The notes under the pieces: generated by a model
What the model was told of the DNA's origin: nothing
The model's input: the letters and a program-made list of their open reading frames with translations, nothing else
Database searches by the model: none
Shown here: positions 35,605 through 45,060 of the stretch, piece after piece
How positions within the stretch are numbered: the stretch's first letter is position 1
Layout of the letters: each line of letters starts with the position of its first letter
Position numbers and translations under genes: made by a program
Assembly: GCF_003097655.1 (NCBI RefSeq)
Contig: NZ_QCZH01000014.1
Span: forward strand, 1 to 64,000
From: Flavobacterium laiguense
GTDB lineage: Bacteria; Bacteroidota; Bacteroidia; Flavobacteriales; Flavobacteriaceae
Direction: 5' to 3'
DNA length: 64,000 bases

Positions 35605-37617
35605 TTATTTTATTTTAAACCTCAACCCTGCATAATACATCTGTCCAAATACTGGCGCATATAAAATAGTAGCATCAAAATAAGGGCCAAAAGGGTTCTG
35701 AGCATCAATTATTGCTTGATTCTGGGTGTAATTTCCAATATTTTCCCCACCTACGTACACTTCAAAAGTACTGGAAAAGGTTCGCGTAATTTGTGCATTC
35801 ATCAAAGAATAAGATGGTGAAAAATTCGGGAGCTGGTACGCAATTGGATTTGATGCCGTATAAGGCAATTGTTGTTCTCCAATCCAGTTATAGGTAAAAT
35901 CAAACTTCCATTGTTGACCCCTATCCAATATATGGGTTTCATATCCTAGATTCCCAAAAAAGCGATGGGTTGCCTGCAAAGGTTTCTGATACATTCCAGT
36001 CAAATAATCTGTTTTGATATCATAATATTTATAAGCAGTTCTCAATTCAAGATGCTTTGCCAACTCATAATTGAACTCCAATTGAAAGCTATTCGCATAA
36101 GAAGCACCATCCAAATTATGAAACACAACTTCCTGAGGACTTTTCATGACATCTACCACTACTTGATTCTGGAAATTGGTTCTGTAAAAATCGGCTGTTA
36201 CATCTGCATTTTTGCCAAACAACTTAAATCCCTGCGTAAAACTCAGCCCATAATTCCACGCAATTTCTGGATCCAATCCATATATTTTACCGCCAGCATT
36301 TGTAATATCAAAGATTCTGGAACTAGCAAAAAGCGTTTGATTTTCGGCAAAAATATTTGCAGTACGTTTCCCTCTACCGGCAGAAAATCGCAAGACTCCT
36401 TTCTCCCAAGGATTGTATTTCATGTGTAATCTAGGTGTTGCAAAAACACCCAAACGATTTCCGTAATCTACTCTACCTCCCAAAATTAAACTAAAATCAT
36501 CTTGATTATCAAAAGTATATTCAAAGAAGGCGCCTACCGTATTATCAATTCTACTGTGATTTGTTGTGTTAACAAACTCAGCATAATTATCATAGGTGAA
36601 ATTCAAACCTGTGGCAAAATTGTTTCTTTCATTATTGATAATCGAATTAAATATCAAGTTTGAATAAAAGCTGTTTTGCTTAATATTGTAGCCATTCAAA
36701 CCGAAATAAGAATCTTGATCATAACTTGAAAATGCATTTTGAAAACCAATACTTTGATACGGCATATCCTTAAAAACATAACCGATTTTGGTAGAAATAT
36801 CTATTTTTTGGGTGTCGATTTCAGAACCCCAAGAGTTCGTTGTTCCTTTATCAGTGTCAGGATCAAAACTCAATTGCCCCATTAATTTCGTATCCTTCAT
36901 GTACTGAAAATTAACAAAACTAACCCAACCCGTTTCGGAATTGTAGTACTGGTAACGGTTCAGTAAATTGATTTGTTTTTGCAGAGGATTGTCTAGAAAA
37001 CCATCTGTATTGGTGTCCATTTTAGAATTTCGCATATTGCCGTGCAGCAATAAACTAGTAGCCCATTTATCAGACAGTTTTTTATTGAAATTAGCATTTA
37101 CTTCAAAACGGGAATCGGTAGATCCATATACATTCAACAAAAAAGGTTCTCCTGTTAATGGTTTGGCTAATTCTGTATTGATTTGCCCAGAAACACTATC
37201 AAAACCATTCACTACGCTTCCTGCTCCTTTTGTAATTTGAATACTTTCTATCCAAGGACCCGGAGTAAAAGAGAGCCCAAAAACCTGGGAAGCACCTCGA
37301 ACAGACGGGATATTTTCTTGGGTCATCATCAAGTAAGGACTAGTTAATCCTAACATTTTAATTTGTTTTGTTCCCGTTAAGGCATCCGAAAAACTAACAT
37401 CTATAGACGGATTGGTTTCAAAACTTTCGGCGAGATTGCAACAGGCCGCTTTCAATAATTCTTTAGAAGTAATTAGCGTTGTATTTCCCGTAACCGTATA
37501 TGATTTTTGTAAGCTCTTGCGTTTGGACTGTACTTTTATTTCCTGCAAAGTATCTTGTGAATAGGAATTAAAAGCTGTAAACAAGAACAATACAACTATT
37601 GTAATTTGTGTTTTCAT
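35605..37617 (-). CDS. TonB-dependent outer-membrane receptor
   Basis: This 670-aa receptor has signal peptide ITIVVLFLFTAFNSYSQ, a plug domain (about 45-155, with VRGASQVFGLSF and GAGSVVNGFDSVSGQI) and a C-terminal beta barrel ending YYAGLRFKIK. It has no carboxypeptidase-like N-terminal domain. A cysteine pair (KAACCNLAESFE) near residue 60 precedes the plug and is known from receptors in copper clusters. The neighbours (HYC_CC_PP and HMA proteins) suggest uptake or export of copper or another soft metal. Confidence 0.88.
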   Translation of the reverse strand: MKTQITIVVLFLFTAFNSYSQDTLQEIKVQSKRKSLQKSYTVTGNTTLITSKELLKAACCNLAESFETNPSIDVSFSDALTGTKQIKMLGLTSPYLMMTQENIPSVRGASQVFGLSFTPGPWIESIQITKGAGSVVNGFDSVSGQINTELAKPLTGEPFLLNVYGSTDSRFEVNANFNKKLSDKWATSLLLHGNMRNSKMDTNTDGFLDNPLQKQINLLNRYQYYNSETGWVSFVNFQYMKDTKLMGQLSFDPDTDKGTTNSWGSEIDTQKIDISTKIGYVFKDMPYQSIGFQNAFSSYDQDSYFGLNGYNIKQNSFYSNLIFNSIINNERNNFATGLNFTYDNYAEFVNTTNHSRIDNTVGAFFEYTFDNQDDFSLILGGRVDYGNRLGVFATPRLHMKYNPWEKGVLRFSAGRGKRTANIFAENQTLFASSRIFDITNAGGKIYGLDPEIAWNYGLSFTQGFKLFGKNADVTADFYRTNFQNQVVVDVMKSPQEVVFHNLDGASYANSFQLEFNYELAKHLELRTAYKYYDIKTDYLTGMYQKPLQATHRFFGNLGYETHILDRGQQWKFDFTYNWIGEQQLPYTASNPIAYQLPNFSPSYSLMNAQITRTFSSTFEVYVGGENIGNYTQNQAIIDAQNPFGPYFDATILYAPVFGQMYYAGLRFKIK

Positions 37618-37681
37618 GATTTAGTTTATAATGATTAAAAATGTCAAACCACAAAAAATTGGGTTCAACTCAAATTAAACA

Positions 37682-38092
37682 TTACAATCTATCGTAAAGG
37701 AGGTATTGGCTGTACAGCTTGAAAAGTGGTGGTGCATTGGCATCACAATAATAAGAAAGGTTTAAATTGTTTTTGAAACTAGGTACAGCAGTAAAAACAA
37801 TCGGGTTGTATTCTGGAACTACAAAAGCATAATCAAACTGAAAAGAGAAAGATTTAACAATTCCATTATCCGTTTTTTTCTGAACGATAATTTTCTTGTC
37901 TTTGCAACAGCTGTCTTTTTTGCTCGCTTTTGTTTCACAACACCCTTTTTCACTTTTTAAAGAAGGTAAAGTAGAATTCAAAGAAACTGAGGCAATTTCA
38001 TCCCCACAATAATGCACATTAAATGCTAATCCTACATTGGAAACCAATAGTAGAATGGCTAGAAATATACTTATTTGTTTTTTGAAATTCAT
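37682..38092 (-). CDS. HYC_CC_PP family protein
   Basis: The 136-aa secreted protein has a hydrophobic signal segment (ISIFLAILLLVSNVGLAF). The family words follow in order: HYC (VHYCGDEIASVSL), two CC pairs (KGCCETK, DSCCKDK) and PP (ANAPPLFKLYSQYLLYDR). This Bacteroidetes family is found beside TonB receptors and metal genes. The cysteine and histidine pattern suggests copper or zinc binding. It starts the three-gene transcript; a TAATTTTG -7 box is at 38097-38104. Confidence 0.8.
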   Translation of the reverse strand: MNFKKQISIFLAILLLVSNVGLAFNVHYCGDEIASVSLNSTLPSLKSEKGCCETKASKKDSCCKDKKIIVQKKTDNGIVKSFSFQFDYAFVVPEYNPIVFTAVPSFKNNLNLSYYCDANAPPLFKLYSQYLLYDRL

Positions 38093-38164
38093 GCTGCAAA
38101 ATTAGTTTTATTATCAATTCTAAAAATCAAATTCTTGTTAAACTTTTTGAAATAGATTCAAACA

Positions 38165-39520
38165 CTACAATTCGAACACTTGCCCCATCTTTGGAATAAT
38201 ACATTCAAAACCATATTTCTCCTGAATTTTCAATTGAAGCACTTCGGCTGGTTCATCTTCTCCGTGTACCAAAAAAACATTCTTTGGCTTTTCTTCCAAA
38301 TCCGAAAGCCAATTAAGTAAGTCCTTTTGGTCACCATGGGCTGACAAACCTTCAATTTCAATTACTTTGGCATTTACTTGGTAATACTTACCATGAATTT
38401 TCACTTCTTTGGCTCCTTCTAACAATTCTCTTCCACGGGTTCCTTCGCCTTGATATCCAACAATAATTACCGTAGTTTCGGGCAATTGAATATATCGTTC
38501 CAAATAGCTCAAAACTCTTCCACCAGTGACCATTCCGCTTGCGGCAATTACTAATTTTGGTTGCTTATTATAAATGGTATCTATCGTTTCTTGGTAATCT
38601 GAAATCAGGGTAAACATTTTGCACATAGCAATAAATTCGTGCTCAGGTAATCTATGCCATTTTTTATTAGCTGTAAACAACCCTAGCATACTGATCCCCA
38701 TAGGAGTATCAACAATATAAGGGATATTCGGAATCCTTTTTTCTTCTTTCAATTTCCAAATCATATACATCACACTTTGGACTCGCTCAACGGCAAAACT
38801 TGGTATTATGATAGTCCCTCCATTATGTATTGCATTATTAATATACATTTCAAGCTCTAATTTGGGATCTGTTTCTGGATGAAGTCGGTCTCCATAGGTA
38901 CTTTCAAGAAAAACATAGTCTGCTTTTTTTGGTTTTATAGGAGGAAACATCAAGACATCATTATCACGGCCTATATCTCCCGAAAAAACTAAAACTTTAT
39001 TTTCGAGTCGAAGCTCAACCGTACACGCCCCAAGAATATGTCCTGCATTGGTAAAAACAGCTTCAATTTCGGCATCTAAATCAATGATATCATTAGGATT
39101 GATTACTCGAAAATGAGGGAAAACCTTTTCTGCTTGGGCTACAGTATAAAGAGGCTCGGCTATTTCGTGTTTTGAATATTTCTTTTCATTGGCCAACTTA
39201 GCATCTTCTTCTTGAATTTTGGCACTATCCAAGAGAATCAGTTTAGCGACGTCTGCAGTTGGGCTCGTACAGTATATTTTACCATCAAAACCCTGATTAA
39301 TTAATCTGGGCAACCATCCACAATGATCTAAATGACCATGCGTTAACAATACAAAATCTATCGTTGAGGGCAAAATAGGCAAAGGTTTCCAATTGAGTTC
39401 CCGCAGCGGCTTTAATCCTTGAAACTGTCCACAGTCAATTAGAATTCGAATTCCATTGCTTTCCACCAAAGTTTTTGAACCCGTAACCGTTCCTACCCCA
39501 CCAATACATGTGATTTTCAT
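38165..39520 (-). CDS. MBL-fold beta-CASP ribonuclease-like protein
   Basis: The 451-aa metallo-beta-lactamase fold has the zinc motif THGHLDHCG (HxHxDH) near residue 59, a beta-CASP insertion (about 180-380) with VIAASGMVTGGRVLSYLE, and a C-terminal RNA-specificity motif SAHGDQKDLLNWL and FLVHGE. It resembles archaeal/eukaryotic CPSF-type (YSH1) RNases more than RNase J. It likely cuts RNA; its substrate in bacteria is not settled. Confidence 0.88.
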   Translation of the reverse strand: MKITCIGGVGTVTGSKTLVESNGIRILIDCGQFQGLKPLRELNWKPLPILPSTIDFVLLTHGHLDHCGWLPRLINQGFDGKIYCTSPTADVAKLILLDSAKIQEEDAKLANEKKYSKHEIAEPLYTVAQAEKVFPHFRVINPNDIIDLDAEIEAVFTNAGHILGACTVELRLENKVLVFSGDIGRDNDVLMFPPIKPKKADYVFLESTYGDRLHPETDPKLELEMYINNAIHNGGTIIIPSFAVERVQSVMYMIWKLKEEKRIPNIPYIVDTPMGISMLGLFTANKKWHRLPEHEFIAMCKMFTLISDYQETIDTIYNKQPKLVIAASGMVTGGRVLSYLERYIQLPETTVIIVGYQGEGTRGRELLEGAKEVKIHGKYYQVNAKVIEIEGLSAHGDQKDLLNWLSDLEEKPKNVFLVHGEDEPAEVLQLKIQEKYGFECIIPKMGQVFEL

Positions 39521-39709
39521 TTTAATTGAATTTAGATTAATCGAAATAGATGCTAAGACACTAAGTCCCTGAGATTCTGAGATAAAAAAACAGTGCTAAA
39601 TTTTTTTTAACCTCGTTCTTGATTTTAAAACAACTCCTTTAACGCTTTTAAATTGCCAGATAAAATCTTAGCAACTTAGTGTTTTACAATCTCAGTCACT
39701 TTAAAAAAA
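39521..39709. repeat. decayed CTTAG/CTCAG-type dispersed repeats
   Basis: There is no gene here. Words such as GCTAAGACACTAAGTCCCTGA (39552-39572) and, in the other orientation, CTTAGCAACTTAGTG (39668-39682) recall the short extragenic repeats common in Bacteroidetes. They flank the spacer between the RNase-like gene and the ATP-cone gene. Confidence 0.35.
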
Positions 39710-40540
39710 CTATATAAACCCACACAACTCTGACGCTTCTTTGATCACATTCTTTATTCTGGTAGAACTCAAACCAATTTTCTCCAAATCCGTTCTATTA
39801 TTTACAATCTCCCGAACCAAAATAATATCCAAAATCAATAATTTTTCTTTTTCAAAAAGAGTCAATGTTGTTAAACAAGTTATAGGATACAACTGACCGT
39901 TGTCTATTTTTGTTTTTAAATTATTGATTGCAGGGTAATCCCAACACATCAAATTAAGACCAGAACATTTAGCAAAATCAATAGCATCGGAAGTAAAGCG
40001 ATTATTGGTAACAATCCAACATTTTGAAATAGTATCATTTCTAGAAAATATTTCATGCTTTTTTTCTTTTAAATCATTAAATCGTGATAAGATATACATT
40101 GGTACTTTCACATCAGTAGCGGCTTCCCTCCCTACATGAAACTTACACTCCACCATAGTAATTACATCACTTTTCTTAACTACAACATCAATTTCATGCG
40201 AAACACATTTTCCTCGCAGAATCACATTAACTTTGGCTTCATAATGTTCGGTAGCAAAAAGTCGGGCAATGAACTTTTCGAAGAAAAAGCCCGCAGGACC
40301 CAATAATCGAATCGCTTCCCTTAAATTATATCGGGCAGCGTGCGAATTGGAGACTTTTTTAAGAAGCCCAAAAGCCATTTTATAAATACGTTTGGTAGAA
40401 ATGCCTTCGTAAACTTCTTTTTCAATCAAATGCAAAACATCATCAACTATAGCAGAAGTTGCCCCCGATTTCAGTAGAGATTGTTTCAATTTTGAGCGGT
40501 TAAAGTCAACAATAGCCCCCGAATGTTTTACAATTTTCAT
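39710..40540 (-). CDS. ATP-cone domain fused to Mrr-like nuclease
   Basis: This 276-aa protein has an N-terminal ATP-cone (residues 1-85: IVKHSGAIVDFNRSKLKQSL, EGISTKRIYKMAFGLLKK), the nucleotide-sensing domain of ribonucleotide reductases and NrdR. It is fused to a restriction-endonuclease domain with Asp118 (HEIDVVV) and Glu131-x-Lys133 (MVECKFHVG). The C-terminal part (about 225-276) looks helix-hairpin-like. A nuclease gated by nucleotide level is a reasonable guess. No methylase is near. Its start is a clean ATG. Confidence 0.75.
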   Translation of the reverse strand: MKIVKHSGAIVDFNRSKLKQSLLKSGATSAIVDDVLHLIEKEVYEGISTKRIYKMAFGLLKKVSNSHAARYNLREAIRLLGPAGFFFEKFIARLFATEHYEAKVNVILRGKCVSHEIDVVVKKSDVITMVECKFHVGREAATDVKVPMYILSRFNDLKEKKHEIFSRNDTISKCWIVTNNRFTSDAIDFAKCSGLNLMCWDYPAINNLKTKIDNGQLYPITCLTTLTLFEKEKLLILDIILVREIVNNRTDLEKIGLSSTRIKNVIKEASELCGFI

Positions 40541-40599
40541 CTTTTATACATTTGACAATGAGTTGCATCAAATCCACATTAAAGATATAAAAAAAAGAA

Positions 40600-41043
40600 T
40601 TACTCACTCCGTTTTTGAAAATAAAACGCTGGTATAAAAAGAATTAGAAACAAAGGCTGAATCAAAAAACGACGTACATAAAACAACAAAAGATTATTTT
40701 GATTCCCATAGAAATAAAGGATAAAAAAGAAAGCGAAAATTAAAATCAAAAAGAACAAAATATACAAAATAAAAGAAAATTTGACAATTTCTTTATCCTT
40801 AAAAAGAAAATAAATAATCCCTAATGACAAAACGGTATTCAAAGCAAAACGAAATAACAAACCTAAAAACAATAGCAAAGCATCAAACTCAGGTAAAGGC
40901 AGAACCCTATAATCTCCCTTGAAATAAATCAAAAAAGGATCATAGAACAAATTGTCTTCAAAGGCACGAACGGTCGCCAATAAACAAACCAGAAGGAGTG
41001 AAATAAAAACATTCGCCTTATTTTGAAGTATTTTATTCCGCAT
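40600..41043 (-). CDS. exosortase F system-associated membrane protein
   Basis: The 147-aa protein has four to five membrane segments and the family-type loop LFYDPFLIYFKGDYRVLPLPEFD near residue 35. It overlaps the XrtF exosortase gene by 11 bases, the fixed partner arrangement of this system in Flavobacteria. Its role is probably to support the exosortase; it has no catalytic residues that I can see. Confidence 0.8.
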   Translation of the reverse strand: MRNKILQNKANVFISLLLVCLLATVRAFEDNLFYDPFLIYFKGDYRVLPLPEFDALLLFLGLLFRFALNTVLSLGIIYFLFKDKEIVKFSFILYILFFLILIFAFFFILYFYGNQNNLLLFYVRRFLIQPLFLILFIPAFYFQKRSE

Positions 41044-41569
41044 ATTTTGAAAATTTATTTACCCAAACAATCCACAGAATAAAAACCACACCATAAATAA
41101 CTAATGGAAAAAGAACACCATGCAAGAGATGGAGTTGACTAGGAAAACGATAAATCAAAATAACCAAAACAGCAATTCGAATTATATTCAAAATATAAAT
41201 CAATAGGCTTCCGACAAAAACAAAAAGCAAGGTGTTTTTCAGATTTCCCGAAAAAGCCACAACGAAAGAAATAAATAATATAATTAAACTAATTGCATTA
41301 CAACCTTCAACAATCCTTATCATTCCTTTTTGATGAAAAAACAATGTGAAAAAAGGCTCTTTTTCGCTTTCCTCAATAAACACACATTTATCAAACCCTG
41401 AAAGGACCGTTTCTGTGTTTTTTGCTACCAATCGTGTAATTGCATCTACTTTACCACTCTCATAACTATCCAAAAAAAACTGATATACAAACGTAAGCAC
41501 TATATAGGCAAAGAAAAATGCGCCTAGAAAAAGCAAAAAAGGTTTGTATAGTGCTAAATATTTTTTCAT
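41033..41569 (-). CDS. xrtF: exosortase family protein XrtF
   Basis: This 178-aa membrane protein has about five helices and the exosortase catalytic set: Cys90 in VEGCNAISL, Arg131 in LNIIRIAVL and His150 in HLLHGVLFPL. Exosortases cleave and relocate proteins that carry C-terminal sorting tails. At this length it is a short member typical of the Flavobacteria XrtF type. It is followed immediately by its associated protein. No obvious target protein lies in the window. Confidence 0.85.
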   Translation of the reverse strand: MKKYLALYKPFLLFLGAFFFAYIVLTFVYQFFLDSYESGKVDAITRLVAKNTETVLSGFDKCVFIEESEKEPFFTLFFHQKGMIRIVEGCNAISLIILFISFVVAFSGNLKNTLLFVFVGSLLIYILNIIRIAVLVILIYRFPSQLHLLHGVLFPLVIYGVVFILWIVWVNKFSKYAE

Positions 41570-41739
41570 CCGTACTTTATATTTCTTTTATGGATCTCCA
41601 TAACTATCGGAACGGGAGGTATCACCTTTCTTCGCTCCTATTCTGTTTTTTTTAGTCATGGCGATTTCGAAATCATATTTTTAACAAATCTATGCAATTT
41701 TAAAATTGACTTTAAATACTTTTGTAAAAAAAATAAAAC

Positions 41740-42219
41740 ATGACGTTTCAAGAATTACAACCAAAAGTAACCGAAATCACTTCAAACACAAGTCTTTCCA
41801 GAGATGAAAAACTTCTAGCTGTTTGCCAATTTTTGAGTGATTCTATTTCTTATTATAACTGGGTAGGATTTTATTTTGCCAATCACGAAACTAAAACATT
41901 ACATCTTGGCTCTTACGTAGGTGCCGAAACAGATCACACGGTTATCCCCTTTGGGAAAGGAATTTGTGGGCAAGTTGCGATTTCTAACAACAATTTTGTT
42001 GTTCCAGATGTAAGTGCACAAGACAATTATATAGCCTGTAGTTTTACTGTAAAATCAGAAATCGTGGTACCGCTTTTTGTAAATGGTAAAAACATAGGGC
42101 AAATAGATATAGACAGTCATGTAATAGACCCTTTTACAGAAGAAGATGAACGTTTCTTGGAATTTGTAAACCAGGAAATTGCGAAGTTGTATCAAGATAT
42201 GAATAATTTAAAAGTGTAA
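41740..42219 (+). CDS. GAF protein, fRMsr-like methionine sulfoxide reductase
   Basis: The 159-aa single GAF domain is close to free methionine-(R)-sulfoxide reductase: YNWVGFYF, GKGICGQVA, DNYIACSF and SEIVVPLF. The two cysteines corresponding to the active and resolving positions are present (Cys100 in YIAC and Cys76 in GICG), but the third cysteine of the E. coli enzyme is not. It is probably a working reductase with a two-cysteine cycle, though a plain ligand-binding GAF protein is possible. A TACTTTTG box lies at 41717-41724. Confidence 0.75.
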   Translation: MTFQELQPKVTEITSNTSLSRDEKLLAVCQFLSDSISYYNWVGFYFANHETKTLHLGSYVGAETDHTVIPFGKGICGQVAISNNNFVVPDVSAQDNYIACSFTVKSEIVVPLFVNGKNIGQIDIDSHVIDPFTEEDERFLEFVNQEIAKLYQDMNNLKV

Positions 42220-42264
42220 ATGCATAGCCACTTTCCCAGTTCTTGAAATAAAGAGTTGTTTATT

Positions 42265-42295
42265 TTGTTCTTGTCGTAATTAATTTCTACTTTTG
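42265..42295 (+). promoter_or_regulatory. promoter of rpsO
   Basis: TTG at 42265-42267 and TACTTTTG at 42288-42295 are 20 bases apart, matching the Bacteroidetes pattern. The transcript would start near 42302, leaving a leader of about 50 bases. Confidence 0.6.
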
Positions 42296-42300
42296 CAGCC

Positions 42301-42321
42301 GTCTTACAATAGCTGTAGGAC
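42301..42321 (+). promoter_or_regulatory. hairpin in the rpsO leader
   Basis: An 8-bp stem GTCTTACA/TGTAGGAC (one G-U) with loop ATAGC begins at the predicted transcript start, 30 bases before the rpsO ATG. It may be an S15 autoregulatory site, a common control for this gene, but this is inference from position. Confidence 0.4.
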
Positions 42322-42351
42322 ATACATAAAAATCATTTAAATAATATTAGC

Positions 42352-42618
42352 ATGTATTTAACTAAAGAGATTAAAGAAGAGATCTTCGCTAAACACGGAG
42401 AAAAAACAAACACTGGAAAATCAGAAGCGCAAATTGCTTTATTCACTTTCAGAATTAGCCACCTTACGGAACACTTGAAAAAAAATCGTCATGATTATAA
42501 CACAGAGCGTTCATTAGTATTGCTAGTAGGTAAAAGAAGATCATTGTTAGACTATTTGAAGAAAACAGAGATCAACAGATACCGTGAGATTATCAAAGTA
42601 TTGGGTATTAGAAAATAA
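42352..42618 (+). CDS. rpsO: 30S ribosomal protein S15
   Basis: The 88-aa S15 has the family core: GKSEAQIALFTFRISHLTEHL, then DYNTERSLVLLVGKRRSLLDYLKK. It binds 16S rRNA early in 30S assembly. It stands before pnp, the order found in most bacteria, but a terminator-like stem separates them here. Confidence 0.97.
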   Translation: MYLTKEIKEEIFAKHGEKTNTGKSEAQIALFTFRISHLTEHLKKNRHDYNTERSLVLLVGKRRSLLDYLKKTEINRYREIIKVLGIRK

Positions 42619-42628
42619 TCAATATACA

Positions 42629-42657
42629 AAAGAGGTGCGAAAGTGCCTCTTTTTTAT
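42629..42657 (+). terminator. terminator after rpsO
   Basis: AAAGAGG pairs with CCTCTTT around a ten-base loop and leads into a T run. It would uncouple rpsO from pnp at least in part. Confidence 0.6.
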
Positions 42658-42669
42658 TTTAGAGTTTAG

Positions 42670-42685
42670 TCCCGACACTTCGGGA
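42670..42685. repeat. dispersed palindrome TCCCGA-N4-TCGGGA
   Basis: This is a perfect 6-bp inverted repeat around CACT, preceded by TTTAG. It is the same family as the palindromes at 29878, 54088 and 62480. Confidence 0.6.
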
Positions 42686-42830
42686 TAAATTTTAGATTCT
42701 TCAATCTGATATTGATTTTTTAAATTAATATCTACATTAAAAAAAGTTTGGTTTTTCATTGGGTTTTAGGCATTAACTACGCAACAACAACACAACTAAA
42801 ACCTATGTTAAACTTAAAGAAATAAAAATT

Positions 42831-44966
42831 ATGATTCCACAATTATTTGTAGAAAGCATCGATTTAGGTGATGGCAGAAACATCACAATCGAGACAGGTC
42901 GTTTGGCCAAACAAGCAGACGGATCTGTTGTAGTAAGAATTGGTAAAACAGTTATTTTAGGAACAGTTGTATCATCAAGAAAAGCAAGTCCAGGAATCGA
43001 TTTTTTACCTTTAACGGTAGATTATCGTGAAAAATTTGCTGCAGCAGGTCGTTTCCCAGGAGGTTTCTTCAAAAGAGAAGCTCGCCCAAGTGACAGCGAA
43101 GTACTAACAATGAGATTAGTTGACCGTGTTTTACGTCCACTTTTCCCAAGTGATTACCATGCAGAAGTTCAAGTTATGATTCAGTTAATGTCTCATGACG
43201 ATGATATTATGCCAGATGCATTAGCAGGATTAGCCGCTTCGGCAGCACTTGCCTTGTCTGACATTCCATTTGAAACGTTAATCTCTGAAGCTAGAGTTGG
43301 TAGAATTGATGGAAAATTCATCATTAATCCTTCTCGTGCACAATTAGCATTATCAGATATTGATATGATGATTGGAGCTTCGACAGATTCTATCGCAATG
43401 GTAGAAGGTGAAATGAAAGAAATTTCAGAAGCAGAAATGCTAGAAGCAATTAAATTTGCTCACGAACACATCAAAAACCAAATTGCTGCGCAAGAACGTT
43501 TGCAAGCTGCTTTTGGAAAAAAAGAAGTTCGTACCTACGAAACAGAAAGAACAGACGATGCTATTTACGCAAAAGTAAAAGCAGCAGCTTATGATAAAAT
43601 TTACGCTATTGCAAGCAAAGGTTCTTCTAAACAAGAAAGAACTGCTGCATTTGATGCTGTAAAAGAAGAAGTAAAAGCATTATTCACTGAAGAAGAATTG
43701 GCAGAAAATGGAGATTTAGTTTCCAAATATTTCTACAAAACCAACAAAGAAGCGGTACGTAACGTAACATTAGATTTAGGAACTCGTCTTGACGGAAGAA
43801 AAACTACAGAGATCAGACCAATTTGGTGTGAAGTAGATTATTTACCATCCGTTCACGGATCTGCATTGTTTACTCGTGGAGAAACTCAAGCATTGGCAAC
43901 AGCAACTTTAGGAACTTCTAGAGAAGCCAACCAAATTGATTCACCATCAGAACAAGGTGAAGAAAAATTCTATTTACACTACAACTTCCCTCCATTTTCT
44001 ACAGGAGAAGCTCGTCCGTTGAGAGGAACTTCAAGAAGAGAAGTAGGTCATGGAAACTTAGCCCAAAGAGCGTTGAAAAATATGATTCCTGCCGATTGTC
44101 CTTACACCATCCGTGTGGTTTCTGAAGTATTAGAATCAAATGGTTCTTCTTCTATGGCTACCGTATGTGCTGGAACATTGTCATTAATGGATGCTGGTAT
44201 CCAAATGATACGTCCTGTTTCTGGAATTGCAATGGGATTGATTACTGATGGAGAACGTTTTGCGGTTTTATCCGATATTTTGGGTGATGAAGATCACTTA
44301 GGAGATATGGATTTCAAGGTAACTGGAACTTCAGAAGGTATTACAGCTTGTCAAATGGACATCAAAATTGACGGATTGAAATATGAGATTATGGAAGCTG
44401 CTTTGGCACAAGCTAGAGACGGTCGTTTACATATACTTAACATACTTACTGATACACTTGCAGCTCCAAAAGAAGATGTAAAAACGTATGCTCCAAAAAT
44501 CATTACAAGAACCATTCCTGGTAACTTTATCGGTGCGTTGATTGGACCTGGAGGAAAAGTAATTCAAGAATTACAAAAAGCTACAGGATGTACTATTGTA
44601 ATCAACGAAGTAGACGAGCAAGGAGTTATCGAAATTCTTGGAACAGATCCTGCTGGAATTGAAGCGGTATTGGCTAAAATCCAATCCATCACTTTCAAAC
44701 CTCAAATGGGAGAAGCCTATGAAGTAAAAGTAATCAAAATGCTAGATTTTGGTGCAGTTGTTGAATACCTAGACGCTCCAGGAAACGAAGTATTGCTTCA
44801 CGTTTCTGAATTGGCTTGGGAAAGAACAGAAAACGTTGCTGATGTAGTAAACATGGGTGATGTATTCATGATTAAGTATTTAGGTTTAGACCCAAAAACT
44901 CGTAAAGAGAAAGTGTCTAGAAAAGCCTTAATGGCAAGACCTCCACGTGAGGAGAAAAAAGAGTAA
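42831..44966 (+). CDS. pnp: polyribonucleotide nucleotidyltransferase (PNPase)
   Basis: The 711-aa 3'-5' phosphorolytic RNase has two RNase PH domains ([30 protein letters not shown], then [27 protein letters not shown] and [17 protein letters not shown]). These are followed by a KH domain ([19 protein letters not shown]) and an S1 domain ([15 protein letters not shown]). Length and order are standard. It forms the trimeric RNA-decay core. Confidence 0.97.
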   Translation: MIPQLFVESIDLGDGRNITIETGRLAKQADGSVVVRIGKTVILGTVVSSRKASPGIDFLPLTVDYREKFAAAGRFPGGFFKREARPSDSEVLTMRLVDRVLRPLFPSDYHAEVQVMIQLMSHDDDIMPDALAGLAASAALALSDIPFETLISEARVGRIDGKFIINPSRAQLALSDIDMMIGASTDSIAMVEGEMKEISEAEMLEAIKFAHEHIKNQIAAQERLQAAFGKKEVRTYETERTDDAIYAKVKAAAYDKIYAIASKGSSKQERTAAFDAVKEEVKALFTEEELAENGDLVSKYFYKTNKEAVRNVTLDLGTRLDGRKTTEIRPIWCEVDYLPSVHGSALFTRGETQALATATLGTSREANQIDSPSEQGEEKFYLHYNFPPFSTGEARPLRGTSRREVGHGNLAQRALKNMIPADCPYTIRVVSEVLESNGSSSMATVCAGTLSLMDAGIQMIRPVSGIAMGLITDGERFAVLSDILGDEDHLGDMDFKVTGTSEGITACQMDIKIDGLKYEIMEAALAQARDGRLHILNILTDTLAAPKEDVKTYAPKIITRTIPGNFIGALIGPGGKVIQELQKATGCTIVINEVDEQGVIEILGTDPAGIEAVLAKIQSITFKPQMGEAYEVKVIKMLDFGAVVEYLDAPGNEVLLHVSELAWERTENVADVVNMGDVFMIKYLGLDPKTRKEKVSRKALMARPPREEKKE

Positions 44967-45002
44967 TCAGATCTTAGTTTACTAAAGGTTTATTTATAGA
45001 GA

Positions 45003-45036
45003 AAACCCCGTTTCATGTATGTGAAACGGGGTTTTT
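45003..45036 (+). terminator. terminator of pnp
   Basis: A perfect 13-bp stem AAACCCCGTTTCA/TGAAACGGGGTTT is followed by a T run, 36 bases past the stop. Confidence 0.9.
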
Positions 45037-45060
45037 GTTTAAACAACAAACCTTATTAGG

